From: Thiobacillus sp.
GTDB taxonomy: Bacteria > Pseudomonadota > Gammaproteobacteria > Burkholderiales > Thiobacillaceae
DNA length: 18,085 bases
Assembly: GCA_024710445.1 (NCBI GenBank)
Contig: JANJUT010000156.1
Location: 1-18,085 of the forward strand
Direction of reading: 5' to 3'
Shown: piece by piece, positions 8,415-15,944 of the stretch
How positions within the stretch are numbered: position 1 is the stretch's first letter
Layout of the letters: every line of letters starts with the position of its first letter
Program-made: the position numbers and the translations under genes
The notes under the pieces: generated by a model
What the model saw: the letters and a program-made list of their open reading frames with translations, nothing else
Told to the model about the DNA's origin: nothing
The model's database searches: none

Positions 8415-9433
8415 CGATAGCCCATCCGCGCAGCCACTTCAGCAACATGCGGCAACACGCGCTCGATCTTTTCGCGGTTGCGGCCATCTTTCCATTTGTC
8501 CAGACGAATTTCGGAAAATGCGTTGTAGGGTATGTCGAGCACCTCGGCGCAGTGTGCCTGCAGACGTGCATCGAACGCCAGCCCGCAAGCTTCGAACACC
8601 TGCTGAAACGTGCCGGCCGGATCACGCAGGAAATCCTCGTAGAACACCTCAACCCATTGCGTCGCAGGCACGCTGGCCTTGCTGTCGAGAATGGCCTGAT
8701 TGATGGCCGCATATTGAAATGCCGCGACCTCTTCTACCGAAGCGTTCACATACTGTCGCCAGCCCTCGGCCAGAAAAAAACACCACTGTTTCAGTTGTCC
8801 GTCTTCCACCGCTACCATCGCAGGCAGATCCTTGGACCATGTCGCGAATTCGTCTGGCTTGCGCCAGCCCTCGATCAGCGAATTGAGATTGTCGCCAGGG
8901 CTGCGCTTGATGAAAACAAACACCGCATCCGGAAACAATGCATGCAGATAGGGCACACACAAACCGTTCTGGTTGTTCTTGTCGACCCAGCGATGCTGGC
9001 CGGTCCAGCTGTAAAAATAGCGACTGACCGCATCACGTTCTGCCGGGCTCGCATCGGCAGCGGTCAGTGCATGGGTGTCCCAGTGTTTATCCGCCAGGGG
9101 GTGGAGGTCTGTCCAGTAGTCATGTGTTTCACGCTGCAGGCTGCCAATCTGGTGCGATTCTGAAAGCGTCTTGTAAATCAGTGTGGTCCCGGCACGCGAA
9201 CACCCCACCACAATGATGGGGCGGCTGGCCGGGCGGGGCGACAGGATCCAGCGTATCTCACGCAGGCGTCGAAGCTGCCGGCGCGCATGAAACGCCAGCG
9301 TCTTGGTCACCTTGTCAAAAAATGCACTCAAATTTATGCGCTCGTTGTCGTTATCAATTCGATGCCTGATCAAGCCGAAACAGCATTTACAGGATTCGTG
9401 CCAATCAGCAGGCTCGTTTATATTGACTGACAT
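8411..9433 (-). CDS. PAPS-dependent sulfotransferase family protein
   Basis: The protein has 340 residues from the ATG at 9433. The 5'-phosphosulfate loop is VVGCSRAGTTL at 75-85, matching GxxRSGTTL with Ala for the usual Ser. The 3'-phosphate site is FIKRSPGDNLNSL at 174-186. The post-core YEDFLRDP lies near 268-275. It would transfer sulfate from PAPS to a hydroxyl or amino group of a sugar, most likely in the cytoplasm. It is the first gene of the leftward block and overlaps the deacetylase by GTGA. The start is uncertain: the first 34 residues (Cys- and Asn-rich) do not look like the family, there is no good ribosome site at the ATG, and a -10-like GATAAT (9437-9432) overlaps it. The TTG at 9331 or GTG at 9310 could be the true start. 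Together with the fragment at the left edge, this is the second sulfotransferase of the locus. Confidence 0.85.
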   Translation of the reverse strand: MSVNINEPADWHESCKCCFGLIRHRIDNDNERINLSAFFDKVTKTLAFHARRQLRRLREIRWILSPRPASRPIIVVGCSRAGTTLIYKTLSESHQIGSLQRETHDYWTDLHPLADKHWDTHALTAADASPAERDAVSRYFYSWTGQHRWVDKNNQNGLCVPYLHALFPDAVFVFIKRSPGDNLNSLIEGWRKPDEFATWSKDLPAMVAVEDGQLKQWCFFLAEGWRQYVNASVEEVAAFQYAAINQAILDSKASVPATQWVEVFYEDFLRDPAGTFQQVFEACGLAFDARLQAHCAEVLDIPYNAFSEIRLDKWKDGRNREKIERVLPHVAEVAARMGYR

Positions 9434-9462
9434 TATCCCGCATCACACTGGCACAACACACC

Positions 9463-11289
9463 ATGGATGGTATTTTTGGCTGGCTCGGCGAGCACGGCGC
9501 ACATCAGGACCTGATCAGGCATATGGGCCAGGCGGCCCATATGCCAACAGACAATCTGCTGCATGCACACAGCAGCCAGGTCCTCGGCTTGGCCGCAACT
9601 TCCCGCTTCGGCAAGGCCGGCATCCATGTGGAGAACGGCCTTGCAGCTGCCTTATACGGCCGCCCGCGGTTTCTGGACGACGAACTGGCCATGATTGCCC
9701 GCGACCAGGGGCCGATCGTGGCCGTTGCACATGGCTGGATGCGATTCGGCAAAAAACTGCCCACCCTGATGCTCGGCAACTTCGCTTTCGCCGTGCTCGA
9801 TCCGCTCAAGAAAAAGGCCTGCCTGGTGCTGGATCGCATGGGGACGGAACGGCTGAGTTACGCCTGTCGCGGCGGCAACCTGGTGTTTGGCAGCAGCGTA
9901 CAGAATGTGGCAGCCCATCCCGCCGTAGGGCGCATCATCGACCCCCAGGCGATATACGACTACCTGTATTTCCATACCATCCCCGCACCGCGCAGCCTGT
10001 ATCAAAGCATCCGCAAATTGCTGCCGGGACAGATCGTCACGCTGGACAACGGCCAACTCAACGTCGATTTCTACTGGCAAGCCGACTACGGCCCGAGCGA
10101 AGCCAGTTTCGATGATCAGCGCCGCCTGTTTCGAGAAATACTGGATCAGTCCGTACGCACTGCCGATGCATCCGCCACTGCAGCCTTTCTCTCTGGCGGC
10201 ACCGACAGTTCAACCGTAGTCGGTGCACTCACTGCCGCACGCGGCACCCCGGTCGACACGTTTTCAATTGGCTTCGATGCCGAAGGTTTCGATGAAATGG
10301 AATACGCGCGCTGTGCCGCCGAACGGTATGGCTGCCGCCCTCACGAGTATTACCTGAAACCGGCCGACATCGTCAGCGCGGTTCCCGTCATCGCGCATGA
10401 ATACGATGAGCCCTTTGGCAACAACTCCGCCGTGCCGACCTACTTCTGCGCCAAGGCAGCACGCGAGGCCGGATTCGAACACATGATGGCCGGTGATGGG
10501 GGTGACGAAATATTTGGCGGCAACGCACGCTATGCCAAACAGCATCTGTTTGAAGCCTACGGCCGCCTGCCCGCACTGCTGCGCAACGGACTGATCGATC
10601 CCATTGCGCATCTGCCCGGCCTGTCCAGCCATTTTCCCCTGTCCAAATTGAGAAGTTATGTGGATCAGGCCAAGATTGGCCTGCCCCTGCGGCTGGAATC
10701 CTATAATTTCCTGAAACGCACCCCGCTCGATCAGATTTTTGCCTCCGACTTCATTCGCTCCATCGATCCTTCGGCTGCAGATTCCGCACTCACGGATGTG
10801 TACTCACGCACCGCATCCGATCAGGTCATCAACCGGATGATGCATCTGGACCTGAAATTCACGCTGGCTGACAACGACCTGCGCAAGGTCGGCACCATGA
10901 CCGAGGCGGCTGGCATCGAAGCGCGCTATCCCCTGCTCGATGACCGCATGGTTGCTTTCGCCAATGCCCTGCCGGTGGATTACAAGGTGCGCGGACAAAC
11001 CCTGCGCTGGTTCTTCAAACAAGCGCTGACCGACTTGCTGCCGGAAAAAATCATCGCCAAGACCAAGCACGGCTTTGGCTTGCCATTTGGCGTATGGAGC
11101 ACGCAATACGCTCCGCTAGGCGACCTCGTCGGCGACAGCCTGTCGGACTTCAAGCAGCGCGGCTGGATCGAGCCAGCCTATCTCGATCACATGATCGCCA
11201 TGCAACGTGGCCCGCACGCCAGTTATTACGGCGTGATGATCTGGGTAATGATGATGCTGGAACAGTGGCTGCGGGCAAATGAGCACTGA
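9463..11289 (+). CDS. Asparagine synthetase-like protein lacking the glutaminase cysteine
   Basis: The protein has 608 residues. The N-terminal about 200 residues follow the class II glutamine amidotransferase fold, starting MDGIFGW where active AsnB proteins start MCGIFG. Position 2 is Asp (GAT, 9466-9468), so the nucleophile is absent. The NGEIYN segment is also replaced by a degenerate ENGLAAALYGRPRF. The C-terminal synthetase domain looks intact: pyrophosphatase loop SGGTDSS at 244-250, DTFSIGF, and AGDGGDEIFGG from 343 with D345 and D348. It should still adenylate a carboxylate and join it to an amine. By analogy with Cys-less relatives it may use free ammonia or an internal or external amine rather than glutamine. 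It is the only rightward gene in this part, alone between two leftward blocks. No clear Shine-Dalgarno sequence precedes the ATG, which is nevertheless fixed by homology. A strong 12-base inverted repeat lies at codons 19-28. Confidence 0.9.
   Translation: MDGIFGWLGEHGAHQDLIRHMGQAAHMPTDNLLHAHSSQVLGLAATSRFGKAGIHVENGLAAALYGRPRFLDDELAMIARDQGPIVAVAHGWMRFGKKLPTLMLGNFAFAVLDPLKKKACLVLDRMGTERLSYACRGGNLVFGSSVQNVAAHPAVGRIIDPQAIYDYLYFHTIPAPRSLYQSIRKLLPGQIVTLDNGQLNVDFYWQADYGPSEASFDDQRRLFREILDQSVRTADASATAAFLSGGTDSSTVVGALTAARGTPVDTFSIGFDAEGFDEMEYARCAAERYGCRPHEYYLKPADIVSAVPVIAHEYDEPFGNNSAVPTYFCAKAAREAGFEHMMAGDGGDEIFGGNARYAKQHLFEAYGRLPALLRNGLIDPIAHLPGLSSHFPLSKLRSYVDQAKIGLPLRLESYNFLKRTPLDQIFASDFIRSIDPSAADSALTDVYSRTASDQVINRMMHLDLKFTLADNDLRKVGTMTEAAGIEARYPLLDDRMVAFANALPVDYKVRGQTLRWFFKQALTDLLPEKIIAKTKHGFGLPFGVWSTQYAPLGDLVGDSLSDFKQRGWIEPAYLDHMIAMQRGPHASYYGVMIWVMMMLEQWLRANEH
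9518..9545. repeat. Perfect 12-base inverted repeat in the 5' part of the asparagine synthetase-like gene
   Basis: The arms GGCATATGGGCC (9518-9529) and GGCCCATATGCC (9534-9545) are perfectly complementary around a 4-base AGGC spacer. In RNA this is a very stable hairpin 55-82 bases into the rightward coding sequence. In DNA it lies 85-112 bases upstream of the leftward sulfotransferase start. It could therefore be a regulator-binding site for the leftward operon or a translation-affecting stem. It encodes HMGQAAHMP, so a chance origin from codon choice is also possible. Confidence 0.6.
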
Positions 11290-11304
11290 TGGAATCGGTT
11301 CCGT

Positions 11305-11967
11305 TCACGGGGACTCGCTAGAGACGAGCGGAACAAAAAACCGGCTTGCAAACTCGACTGCATCCGGCAGAGTGAATATTTCCCTGTCCCCACAATCAGC
11401 CATAAGCCATTGCTGTGCAACTTTTCCGTCTCTTAGAAAAATCATCTCCATACACAGGCTGTCTGCACAGCAGGCATCTGCGTTTGCCGCTCCCCAGGCA
11501 ATACCTACATGGAGGTCAGCCACCGCATCCAGATTCTCTATTGTCTTTCCGGACTGCCGTATGTGGACAGGATCACCGGTGATCCTGCATCGGGAATCAA
11601 TCTGTGTTTCCATCCCGAACATGGGGCTGATCGCCAGGGCATCCAGGGAACACATGGCATAGACCTGATATCCGTTGACCTGGACCTTATGTTCCCGTAC
11701 TTCCATGGTGAATGGATAGGCACCCACGGGGTCGCCATCCCCGGAAAAAATCACCATGTCACGATTTTTCAACACGCTAACCGCATCTTCCAGATTGTCG
11801 ACGTACCGTGCCATTTCTTCCCGGGTCAGGATGCGTCCATTGGTAACAAATGAGCGCAGAATACGTTGATGAAGCGCCCTGACTTGCCTGCTGCATTCAG
11901 CTTGTCTCTCCTGCAAGGGCAGAATGCGCTTCAAGTGTTTTAAAGCCTGCCCGAGCTTCCCGTTCAT
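11305..11967 (-). CDS. MerB-like protein (alkylmercury lyase family)
   Basis: The protein has 220 residues, close to the about 212 of plasmid MerB. The frame is open for 60 more codons upstream, but the ATG at 11967 has a strong AGGGGGGAG just before it and gives the family length. An N-terminal winged-helix-like part (about 36-85, ILTREEMARYVDNLEDAV) leads into VYAMCSLDAL. C106 and D109 correspond to the catalytic C96 and D99 of MerB. C127 in SRCRITGDPV matches C117 with identical 21-residue spacing. C166-C167 in DACCADS match C159-C160. The protonolysis Cys-Asp-Cys set is therefore present. Known family activity is cleavage of the C-Hg bond of organomercurials. No merA, merR, merT or merP lies nearby, so another substrate or a metal/thiol role is possible. 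By hand count its GC (about 50% over four sampled lines) is lower than its neighbours, which hints at transfer. It ends 15 bases from the convergent neighbour. Confidence 0.8.
   Translation of the reverse strand: MNGKLGQALKHLKRILPLQERQAECSRQVRALHQRILRSFVTNGRILTREEMARYVDNLEDAVSVLKNRDMVIFSGDGDPVGAYPFTMEVREHKVQVNGYQVYAMCSLDALAISPMFGMETQIDSRCRITGDPVHIRQSGKTIENLDAVADLHVGIAWGAANADACCADSLCMEMIFLRDGKVAQQWLMADCGDREIFTLPDAVEFASRFFVPLVSSESP
11568..11587. repeat. 20-base perfect palindrome inside the MerB-like gene
   Basis: The half-site CAGGATCACC (11568-11577) is followed immediately by its exact reverse complement, with no spacer. It overlaps the codons for the conserved CRITGDPV segment, so the protein sequence constrains part of it. 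It may be chance or a DNA-binding site. Nothing else supports a function. Confidence 0.45.
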
Positions 11968-11969
11968 GT

Positions 11970-11978
11970 CTCCCCCCT
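11970..11978 (-). promoter_or_regulatory. Strong ribosome binding site that sets the MerB-like start
   Basis: On the minus strand AGGGGGGAG is followed by AC and then the ATG at 11967. It is the best Shine-Dalgarno match in the window. It favours this ATG over the in-frame upstream start at 12147, which would add 60 residues unlike the family. Confidence 0.65.
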
Positions 11979-12024
11979 GTCGACACTTGCTGCTTGAATC
12001 ATGATGAAGCCAGACTGAACGATT

Positions 12025-12054
12025 GCGTTTCCCAATGTTTGCATTGGAAAACGC
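12025..12054 (-). repeat. Long inverted repeat in the gap upstream of the MerB-like gene
   Basis: Two 13-base arms (12025-12037 and 12042-12054) pair around a 4-base loop. There is one non-Watson-Crick position, at 12031/12048, which becomes a U·G pair in leftward RNA. The repeat lies in the 197-base gap 11968-12164 between the MBOAT stop and the MerB-like start, 58 bases before the latter. No T run follows on the minus strand, so it is not a typical intrinsic terminator. A leader RNA stem, an attenuator or an operator is possible. No other feature of this gap is clear; no convincing -35/-10 pair was found. Confidence 0.55.
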
Positions 12055-12164
12055 GATTCCGTGCGGAATTCCCTGCAACCTCGACCACGTAATTCCCCGC
12101 TCGACTGTCAGAATTTCGCTGGCTGTTCGCAGATCTATCGAAATCAATAGGCAGCCGTGCCGAC

Positions 12165-13598
12165 TCAGAAATCAAAATAAATAAATTTCTGGCTGCTCCC
12201 GCCAAAGAAAATGAGCATCAGCGCCAGTCCGGCGTAGGCTGTCCCGCGCAGTGAAAAATGCAGGCGCGTCCATGCCTGCAATCCACTCTTCAGCCCGCGC
12301 TCGATTTGCGGTTCGACCAGGGTGAGCAGCAAACTGCCCCACACCAGCATCTGCATATAGCTTCTCACCGAGACTGTATCCATGGTGTCCGCCATCCCCA
12401 GCATGGCGGAGCTGATCACCCATGCATCCTGAAACGTGGGTGCACGGAAAAACACCCAGGCAAACCACACCAGCACCAGCGTCACCGGCCAGCCCAGACC
12501 GGACAAAACCCGGGATGGGATTGATCCCGCGAGCACGCCCATTCTGGAGCAGCCATCGAGCAACAAACGATGCAATACCAGATATGCACCGTGCAGAAAG
12601 CCCCAGAACACAAAGGTCCAGGCCGCACCGTGCCACAAGCCCCCCAGCAACATCGTGATCATCAGGTTGGCCAGATTGCGGGATTTGCCATGCCGGTTGC
12701 CGCCGAGCGAAATATAAAGATAGTCCCGCAGCCAACGCGATAGAGTGATGTGCCAGCGCTGCCAGAATTCGCGCAGGCTGCGACTGGTATAGGGGTGCAG
12801 GAAATTGCGCGGCAACACCACGCCAAACATCAGCGCCAGCCCTATGGCCATTTCGCTGTATCCGGAGAAATCAAAATAAATCTGCAGCGCAAATACTGTG
12901 GCGGCGAACCAGGCCAGGTAAAAATCGAGCGCTTCCGGACGACCGAACAATTCATCCGCCAGGGGTGCCAGGTTATCGGCAAACAGCACCTTCTTGATCA
13001 AACCCGCCATGAAAATGAGCGCGCCCAGCTTGAGTTCGGCCGCTTTCAGCGGTTGCAGGTTTTCAAGCTGCTCGACCAGTTCGGATGCCCGCAGAATGGG
13101 GCCGGCAATCATGTGCGGAAAAAAACTGACGTACAGCCACCAGGCGCGAAATGAAATGCGGTGCGTCCACTCGCCCCGATAGACGTCAATCATCACCGAC
13201 AGCATATGAAACGTATAAAAGCTGATTCCCAGCGGCAACGCCCAATCCACCCATGCAGGCGGCACACCGAAGAACGGCATATCCAGCCAGGCCTCCAGTC
13301 CAAACAGACTGTCCAGCGCCATGCCCAGGTATTTCACAATCCCCAGAAAGCCCAGGTTCAGCACCAGCCCGGCCACCAGCAGCCGTTTGCTACGCGTGGC
13401 CGACAGGCCGGAATAAATCAGGTAATTAAGGCTGACCGATATGCCCAGCAGGATGAGATAAACCGGTTTCCATGATGCGTAAAAGATCAGGCTGCCCACC
13501 AGGATGACGGCCGCACGCTCACGGTAATTGCGGGCGCCTGCATAAAAGAGCAGCAGCACCGCAAAGAACAGCATGAAGGAAGGCGAGCTAAAAACCAT
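12165..13598 (-). CDS. MBOAT-family membrane O-acyltransferase (AlgI-like)
   Basis: The protein has 477 residues and many hydrophobic helices along its length. Family marks are LPLGISFYTFHMLS (121-134), YFDFSGYSEMAIG (241-253), FWQRWHITLSRWLRDYLY (279-294) with H283, and GGLWHGAAW (319-327) with H323. The last is the near-invariant MBOAT histidine, equivalent to the essential His of AlgI. It would move acyl groups, usually acetyl, across or at the inner membrane onto an extracytoplasmic polysaccharide. The SGNH-like gene directly upstream (3-base gap) is the usual kind of partner, as with AlgI and AlgJ/AlgX or PatA and PatB. The length matches AlgI-type proteins. Specificity for acetyl is inferred from the family. 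A ribosome site (GGGGCGATG) overlaps the end of the upstream gene, suggesting coupling. Confidence 0.94.
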   Translation of the reverse strand: MVFSSPSFMLFFAVLLLFYAGARNYRERAAVILVGSLIFYASWKPVYLILLGISVSLNYLIYSGLSATRSKRLLVAGLVLNLGFLGIVKYLGMALDSLFGLEAWLDMPFFGVPPAWVDWALPLGISFYTFHMLSVMIDVYRGEWTHRISFRAWWLYVSFFPHMIAGPILRASELVEQLENLQPLKAAELKLGALIFMAGLIKKVLFADNLAPLADELFGRPEALDFYLAWFAATVFALQIYFDFSGYSEMAIGLALMFGVVLPRNFLHPYTSRSLREFWQRWHITLSRWLRDYLYISLGGNRHGKSRNLANLMITMLLGGLWHGAAWTFVFWGFLHGAYLVLHRLLLDGCSRMGVLAGSIPSRVLSGLGWPVTLVLVWFAWVFFRAPTFQDAWVISSAMLGMADTMDTVSVRSYMQMLVWGSLLLTLVEPQIERGLKSGLQAWTRLHFSLRGTAYAGLALMLIFFGGSSQKFIYFDF

Positions 13599-13601
13599 GA
13601 T

Positions 13602-14594
13602 TCATCGCCCCATGGATACGGCCAGCTGGCGCCCCAGCACTGTGCTGTAACGCTGTGCACCCGAATCATTCAGATGGCCTGCATTGATGAATTCGGAAAC
13701 GGTATAGCCCGTCGGCTCGGGCAGCACGGTCACTCCGCGCTGCTCCAGTCGCACCCGCAATGCACGATAGGGTCGGGCATGCGCATCGGGTGAAAAGAAA
13801 GCCGAAGGCCGGTCACGTAGCGGCGGGACCGTGACGACAACAGCCACCCCCCGCGCCTGCAGCCTGTCGATCGCGCGCCACAAAAAATATTCGGTACCGG
13901 CTGCGGGCGGTTGATGTGCTGCAGCTTCCTGGATCGCAGTCTGGTCCTGATTCTGTGCCGCGCCGAAGCCCGCCCGATAGCCCAGGTGCTCGGCCGCACC
14001 GCCGCCAACAGGTTCAATGTTTTTTGAACTGGCTTCAACAAACCGGAGGAGTTTTTCCGGCTCGCGCAATTGCCGGAGGTTCGCACTGTACGACCATAAG
14101 CGCAGCATGTTGCCAAACCAGTCCAGATAGCGCCCGGATGCCCACAGCGCGCCCCGGTCGGCAAGAAAGCCCACATACCCGAGCGAGTTGTCTTCCTGCA
14201 GGGCGCTTTCATCCAGACCCAGCACCACAGTGCGAATTGCCTGGCCACCCAGCAAACCCTGCGCATCCAGGCGAGCGACAAGCCCCTGGTAAACGATGAC
14301 ATTGGCGCCCGGCAAACCCAGATTGAAGCTGGATGACGCAGGTTGGCCCAGCGCCAGGTCGAATGTGCGGGGGTCCACGCCGTTGTCCACCCGGCTGTTG
14401 CCGATGAAAAGCACATGCGGCACATGGGTTTCAACATAATCCAGCTTGTCGATTGCCCGGCCCACGGCAAAGACGGAACGATAGCGATGCAGGACCGGTT
14501 CGCTATGCAGTGCCAATTCGGCAGCCAGTAAAACAAGCACGGCAATCCAGAATGCGCCACCCAGGCCCGGGGGCAATTTCAGCTTGAAAAACAT
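13602..14594 (-). CDS. SGNH-hydrolase-like protein, probable partner of the MBOAT acyltransferase
   Basis: The protein has 330 residues. One N-terminal membrane helix (about 13-30) puts the rest in the periplasm. VLFIGNSRVDNG (61-72) is the GDS-like block with S67 as candidate nucleophile. SFNLGLPGAN (89-98) resembles block II with its Gly. EFINAGHLNDSG (301-312) is the C-terminal catalytic-His block with H307. The acidic partner normally three residues before the His (D-x-x-H) is Asn304 here, so the triad may be reduced to a Ser-His pair or use another acid. It is likely to transfer or remove acyl groups on the polysaccharide together with the MBOAT protein 3 bases downstream. It follows the O-ligase gene by 57 bases. 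The family is broad and sequence identity to AlgJ or AlgX is not obvious by eye. Confidence 0.8.
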   Translation of the reverse strand: MFFKLKLPPGLGGAFWIAVLVLLAAELALHSEPVLHRYRSVFAVGRAIDKLDYVETHVPHVLFIGNSRVDNGVDPRTFDLALGQPASSSFNLGLPGANVIVYQGLVARLDAQGLLGGQAIRTVVLGLDESALQEDNSLGYVGFLADRGALWASGRYLDWFGNMLRLWSYSANLRQLREPEKLLRFVEASSKNIEPVGGGAAEHLGYRAGFGAAQNQDQTAIQEAAAHQPPAAGTEYFLWRAIDRLQARGVAVVVTVPPLRDRPSAFFSPDAHARPYRALRVRLEQRGVTVLPEPTGYTVSEFINAGHLNDSGAQRYSTVLGRQLAVSMGR

Positions 14595-14651
14595 GGGCCC
14601 ACTCGCAGCTGTTTTTGTATCTGATTTTGTGACGCCAGCATTCGCCTCAAC

Positions 14652-15944
14652 TTAATTAAAGGGACGGACAGACTGTACGTTTGCGGATGTGCCCACGACT
14701 GGGCCCAGCCTTTTTTCCAGCAAGCCGGAAAATTTTGCGGCCAGGATCAGGATGATCATCAGGTGGTACGGCAAATCGAAATAGCCCAAACCCAGGAAAG
14801 CGCCGCCTGCTGCGTAGCCAACCAGGCTGACCTGAATCATGGCCGCCAGGTCTGCAGCCCATTTCTTGTCCATTTCCTTTTTGCAGTATTTGATGATCTG
14901 CTGGGCGCGAATCCAGGCCATCAAACCAAGCAGCATGAACAGGCCAAAGCCAATAAACCCCTGCTCCCCCATGATTTCAAAATAAATGCTATGCACATCC
15001 CGCACATTGAATGGGTCAGGCGCGTACTGGCGGAAAACCTGCGGATGCCACAATTCATAGCCACCGCCCGTGATCCGGTCTTTTGCCACATTGAACGCCG
15101 TGTGCCAGGCATTGAATCGCCCCTGTACCGACTGATCCTCCTGGTAGGTGTTGATCGTGTTCATGCGGTCATACCATTCCTGCGGCATGACCGAGGCAAT
15201 CACACCAACCGCAACAGCCATGTAAACGGCTGTAATGATCTTGTTCCGGCTTTTAAGCCACAGGAATGCTCCCATGGCCACCATCGCCACCAGGCCGCCG
15301 CGTGACTGGCTGCCAACCGCAGCAACACCGGTCAGCACCATGGCACTGGCAAGCCCGGCCTTGATCCATTTGCGCGTTTCCTGCAAATGCAAGTAGCGAA
15401 TGAGCGGAATCGTCATCACCAGCGCCAGGGCCAGTTCATTGTTGCCCCCGATAAACGTGCCGGTGGGCCCCTGGACACGATATGCGCCGCCATTGACGAT
15501 GGTGAAGATGCCGCCTTTCACGCCATAAAACCCGAATGACAGGGCAATCACCCAAATCAGCCAGTGCAGCTTGTTACGGTCGGTGATGATGAGTGCCGTG
15601 AGGAAAATCATCAGATGAATCTTCCAGACCTTGTTCCACTGCTGCCACGCCAGATCGGGATAGAACGCAAACATGGTCGTCACCAGCATCCAGCCGATAA
15701 AGATCAGCAGGACGATGGTCTCTCGTGTCCACGGCATGTCCTTTTTTTCTTTGGACGCCATGAAGGCCACGATGGTGACCAGGCCGACAATCATCGCGAA
15801 CGGAAAATCATAGGCAAAGCCCCATGCCAGCCGGTGCGGGTTCATGTAGCCCAGCCACGACCACAGCAGGATGCCCAGCCAGGGACGTTTGAAAACAAAC
15901 GGCAGCAAGCTGAAAACCAGTCCGACAATAAATAAATCTCTCAT
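14652..15944 (-). CDS. Putative O-glycosylation ligase of exosortase A systems (Wzy/WaaL-like)
   Basis: The protein has 430 residues with about ten or more membrane helices. The opening FVFKRPWLGILLWSWLGYMN, then PHRLAWGFAYDFPFA, LSFGFYGVKGGIFT near 155-167, and the segment GPTGTFIGGNNELALAL that follows, are hallmarks of the exosortase A-associated O-glycosylation ligase family (TIGR03097-type). Later, GSQSRGG lies in the region where O-antigen ligases carry conserved residues, and the large periplasmic loop contains GYELWHPQVF. It would transfer or polymerise an undecaprenyl-linked glycan in the periplasm. In exosortase organisms it is thought to glycosylate exported material, but this is not demonstrated biochemically as far as I know. 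Its start overlaps the toroid gene stop (ATGA). This is the main evidence that the window belongs to an exosortase A locus. Confidence 0.93.
   Translation of the reverse strand: MRDLFIVGLVFSLLPFVFKRPWLGILLWSWLGYMNPHRLAWGFAYDFPFAMIVGLVTIVAFMASKEKKDMPWTRETIVLLIFIGWMLVTTMFAFYPDLAWQQWNKVWKIHLMIFLTALIITDRNKLHWLIWVIALSFGFYGVKGGIFTIVNGGAYRVQGPTGTFIGGNNELALALVMTIPLIRYLHLQETRKWIKAGLASAMVLTGVAAVGSQSRGGLVAMVAMGAFLWLKSRNKIITAVYMAVAVGVIASVMPQEWYDRMNTINTYQEDQSVQGRFNAWHTAFNVAKDRITGGGYELWHPQVFRQYAPDPFNVRDVHSIYFEIMGEQGFIGFGLFMLLGLMAWIRAQQIIKYCKKEMDKKWAADLAAMIQVSLVGYAAGGAFLGLGYFDLPYHLMIILILAAKFSGLLEKRLGPVVGTSANVQSVRPFN

Noticed and set aside
9395..9424. Candidate promoter for the asparagine-synthetase-like gene (TTCGTG, 18 bases, TATATT).
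   Set aside because: The -35 match is poor and one good -10-like hexamer is expected by chance in this AT-richer patch.
11290..11345. Possible terminator between the convergent asparagine-synthetase-like and MerB-like genes (GTTCCG...CGGAAC with inner CTCG...CGAG).
   Set aside because: The arms are short and the only homopolymer (A run on the plus strand) is on the wrong side for termination in either direction.
11968..12147. 60-codon upstream extension of the MerB-like frame to the start at 12147.
   Set aside because: The extension does not resemble the family, makes the protein longer than MerB, and the downstream ATG has a much better ribosome site.
8411..12147. Mobile element or genomic island boundary around the MerB-like and asparagine-synthetase-like genes.
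   Set aside because: No transposase, integrase, tRNA or flanking direct repeats were seen. Lower GC in one gene is not enough.
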